From the NCBI RefSeq assembly GCF_003121585.1, contig NZ_QEOO01000032.1:1-35645 (forward strand): a stretch of DNA of 35,645 nucleotides. Reading direction: 5' to 3'. This stretch comes from Nocardioides speluncae (GTDB lineage: Bacteria > Actinomycetota > Actinomycetes > Propionibacteriales > Nocardioidaceae). Made by a program: the position numbers and the translations under genes. Positions 35,156-35,645 of the stretch are shown here, one piece after another. Numbering within the stretch: the first letter of the stretch is position 1; every line of letters begins with the position of its first letter. The notes beneath the pieces were generated by a model. The model had not been told where the DNA came from and did no database searches. It saw only the letters and a program-made list of their open reading frames with translations.

Positions 35156-35472
35156 ATGAAGTTCGACAACCTGGCAGGGTTTCTCGCCGGATACCTGCAT
35201 CAGGACTGGGACGTCGAGTGCGGCGACGTCTATGCCGCCGCTGACGCCTTTGGTCGCTCCGAAGGCTTGGACGTGGTGCTCGCAACGTGGCCGAGATCGC
35301 CCAGCTCGTTGAGTCACATCCAACCGACGATGAGTGGGAGACGTACCTTCACGGCGTCGGCTGCTACTTCCGTCCGGCGCCCGCCGAGAACGTCGCGGAT
35401 TGGCTACTCACTATGGCGAGTCGCGCCGCTTCAACTGCCGCGCTGCGCGGTCGTCTCGCGTCCGAGCCCTGA
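35156..35472 (+). pseudogene. Frameshifted CdiI-like contact-inhibition immunity gene
   Basis: From ATG 35156 the frame reads MKFDNLAGFLAGYLHQDWDV, the start of CdiI-type immunity proteins (contact-dependent growth inhibition immunity, GY-HQDWD). Near 35280 the pattern moves to another frame, which continues NVAEIAQLVESHPTDDEWE, then GVGCYFRPAPAENVADWL, and stops at 35472. A single missing base near GTGCTCGCAACG would join them as VVLRNVAEIAQL. It is either a decayed orphan immunity gene or a sequencing error. It lies 9 bp after the first immunity gene. Confidence 0.7.
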
Positions 35473-35645
35473 TCGGTGCTGCGTCCGGTCGGTTTGTCGA
35501 GAGGGACGATCTCGACGCCATTGAGGACCCTTGAGACGTTCGCGTGCCGAGCGCCGTCACACCACATGTCGGCAACCGTTGCCCGACTTTGTGCATGCTG
35601 GAATCGGTGGCCGCGCTGTAACGAAGGTTCGCGCAGCGCTACCAG
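35473..35645. other. Unassigned end of window
   Basis: Only short frames are present and none has convincing composition. It is probably the intergenic flank of the toxin cassette or the start of a decayed cassette. Confidence 0.4.

Noticed and set aside
35364..35567. LacI-type regulator start (NVSRVLNG on the minus strand)
   Set aside because: The resemblance is a few residues long. The frame has no helix-turn-helix context and overlaps the CdiI-like pseudogene.

Overview
This is a roughly 70% G+C actinobacterial chromosome segment. Gene content, frequent GTG starts and 4-bp start/stop overlaps fit Nocardioidaceae (Nocardioides or a relative). The genus is inferred; there is no rRNA or other marker to fix it. 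I see no prophage and no complete insertion sequence.

Layout. (1) Bases 1-5465, minus strand: two secreted low-complexity proteins. The first runs off the left edge. It carries seven perfect-period 13-residue repeats and at least nine 54-64-residue repeats whose C-x17-C spacing resembles chaplins, the amyloid coat proteins of Streptomyces. (2) 5845-11160, minus strand: a DUF4032 kinase-like protein, a GH13 alpha-glucanase, a SoxR-type MerR regulator and a secreted TAP-family alpha/beta hydrolase. A 166-bp element with perfect 24-bp terminal inverted repeats fills the gap between the GH13 and DUF4032 genes. (3) 11482-14366, plus strand: two more secreted repeat/low-complexity proteins, followed by two strong hairpins and tRNA-Thr(TGT). 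Regions 1 and 3 look like parts of one cell-surface programme. (4) 14788-16252, minus strand: a small membrane protein whose last 20 residues are antisense tRNA, and pyridoxal kinase. (5) 16423-19604: a GMC oxidoreductase and aldehyde dehydrogenase operon, an alcohol-to-aldehyde-to-acid pair. It lies behind a KstR-like palindrome and two tandem 44-bp hairpins. (6) 19723-22030: a three-gene operon of membrane protein, histidine kinase and NarL-type regulator, with direct repeats at its promoter. (7) 22048-25793, minus strand: a DODA-type dioxygenase, uracil-DNA glycosylase, a secreted M15 peptidase with a peptidoglycan-binding domain, and a PhaC-like hydrolase with a histone-H1-like tail. (8) 25872-29170: an FMN-dependent glutamate-synthase-like protein convergent with trehalose-6-phosphate synthase. 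Ten 31-bp repeat units in two orientations lie between them.

(9) 29328-35472, plus strand: a polymorphic toxin locus. It has an SseB-like protein, a WXG100-like helical protein and a 1531-residue RHS protein. The RHS protein has an N-terminal type-VII-secretion-signal-like region, a DUF6531/RHS shell and a short variable C-terminal toxin. Next come a lower-G+C putative immunity gene and a frameshifted CdiI-like immunity pseudogene. The first three genes are joined by TGATG overlaps, so carrier and partners are probably made together. The toxin tip and immunity genes look like replaceable cassettes.

The least conventional content is the secreted repeat-protein family, the RHS cassette, and several unexplained intergenic repeats.
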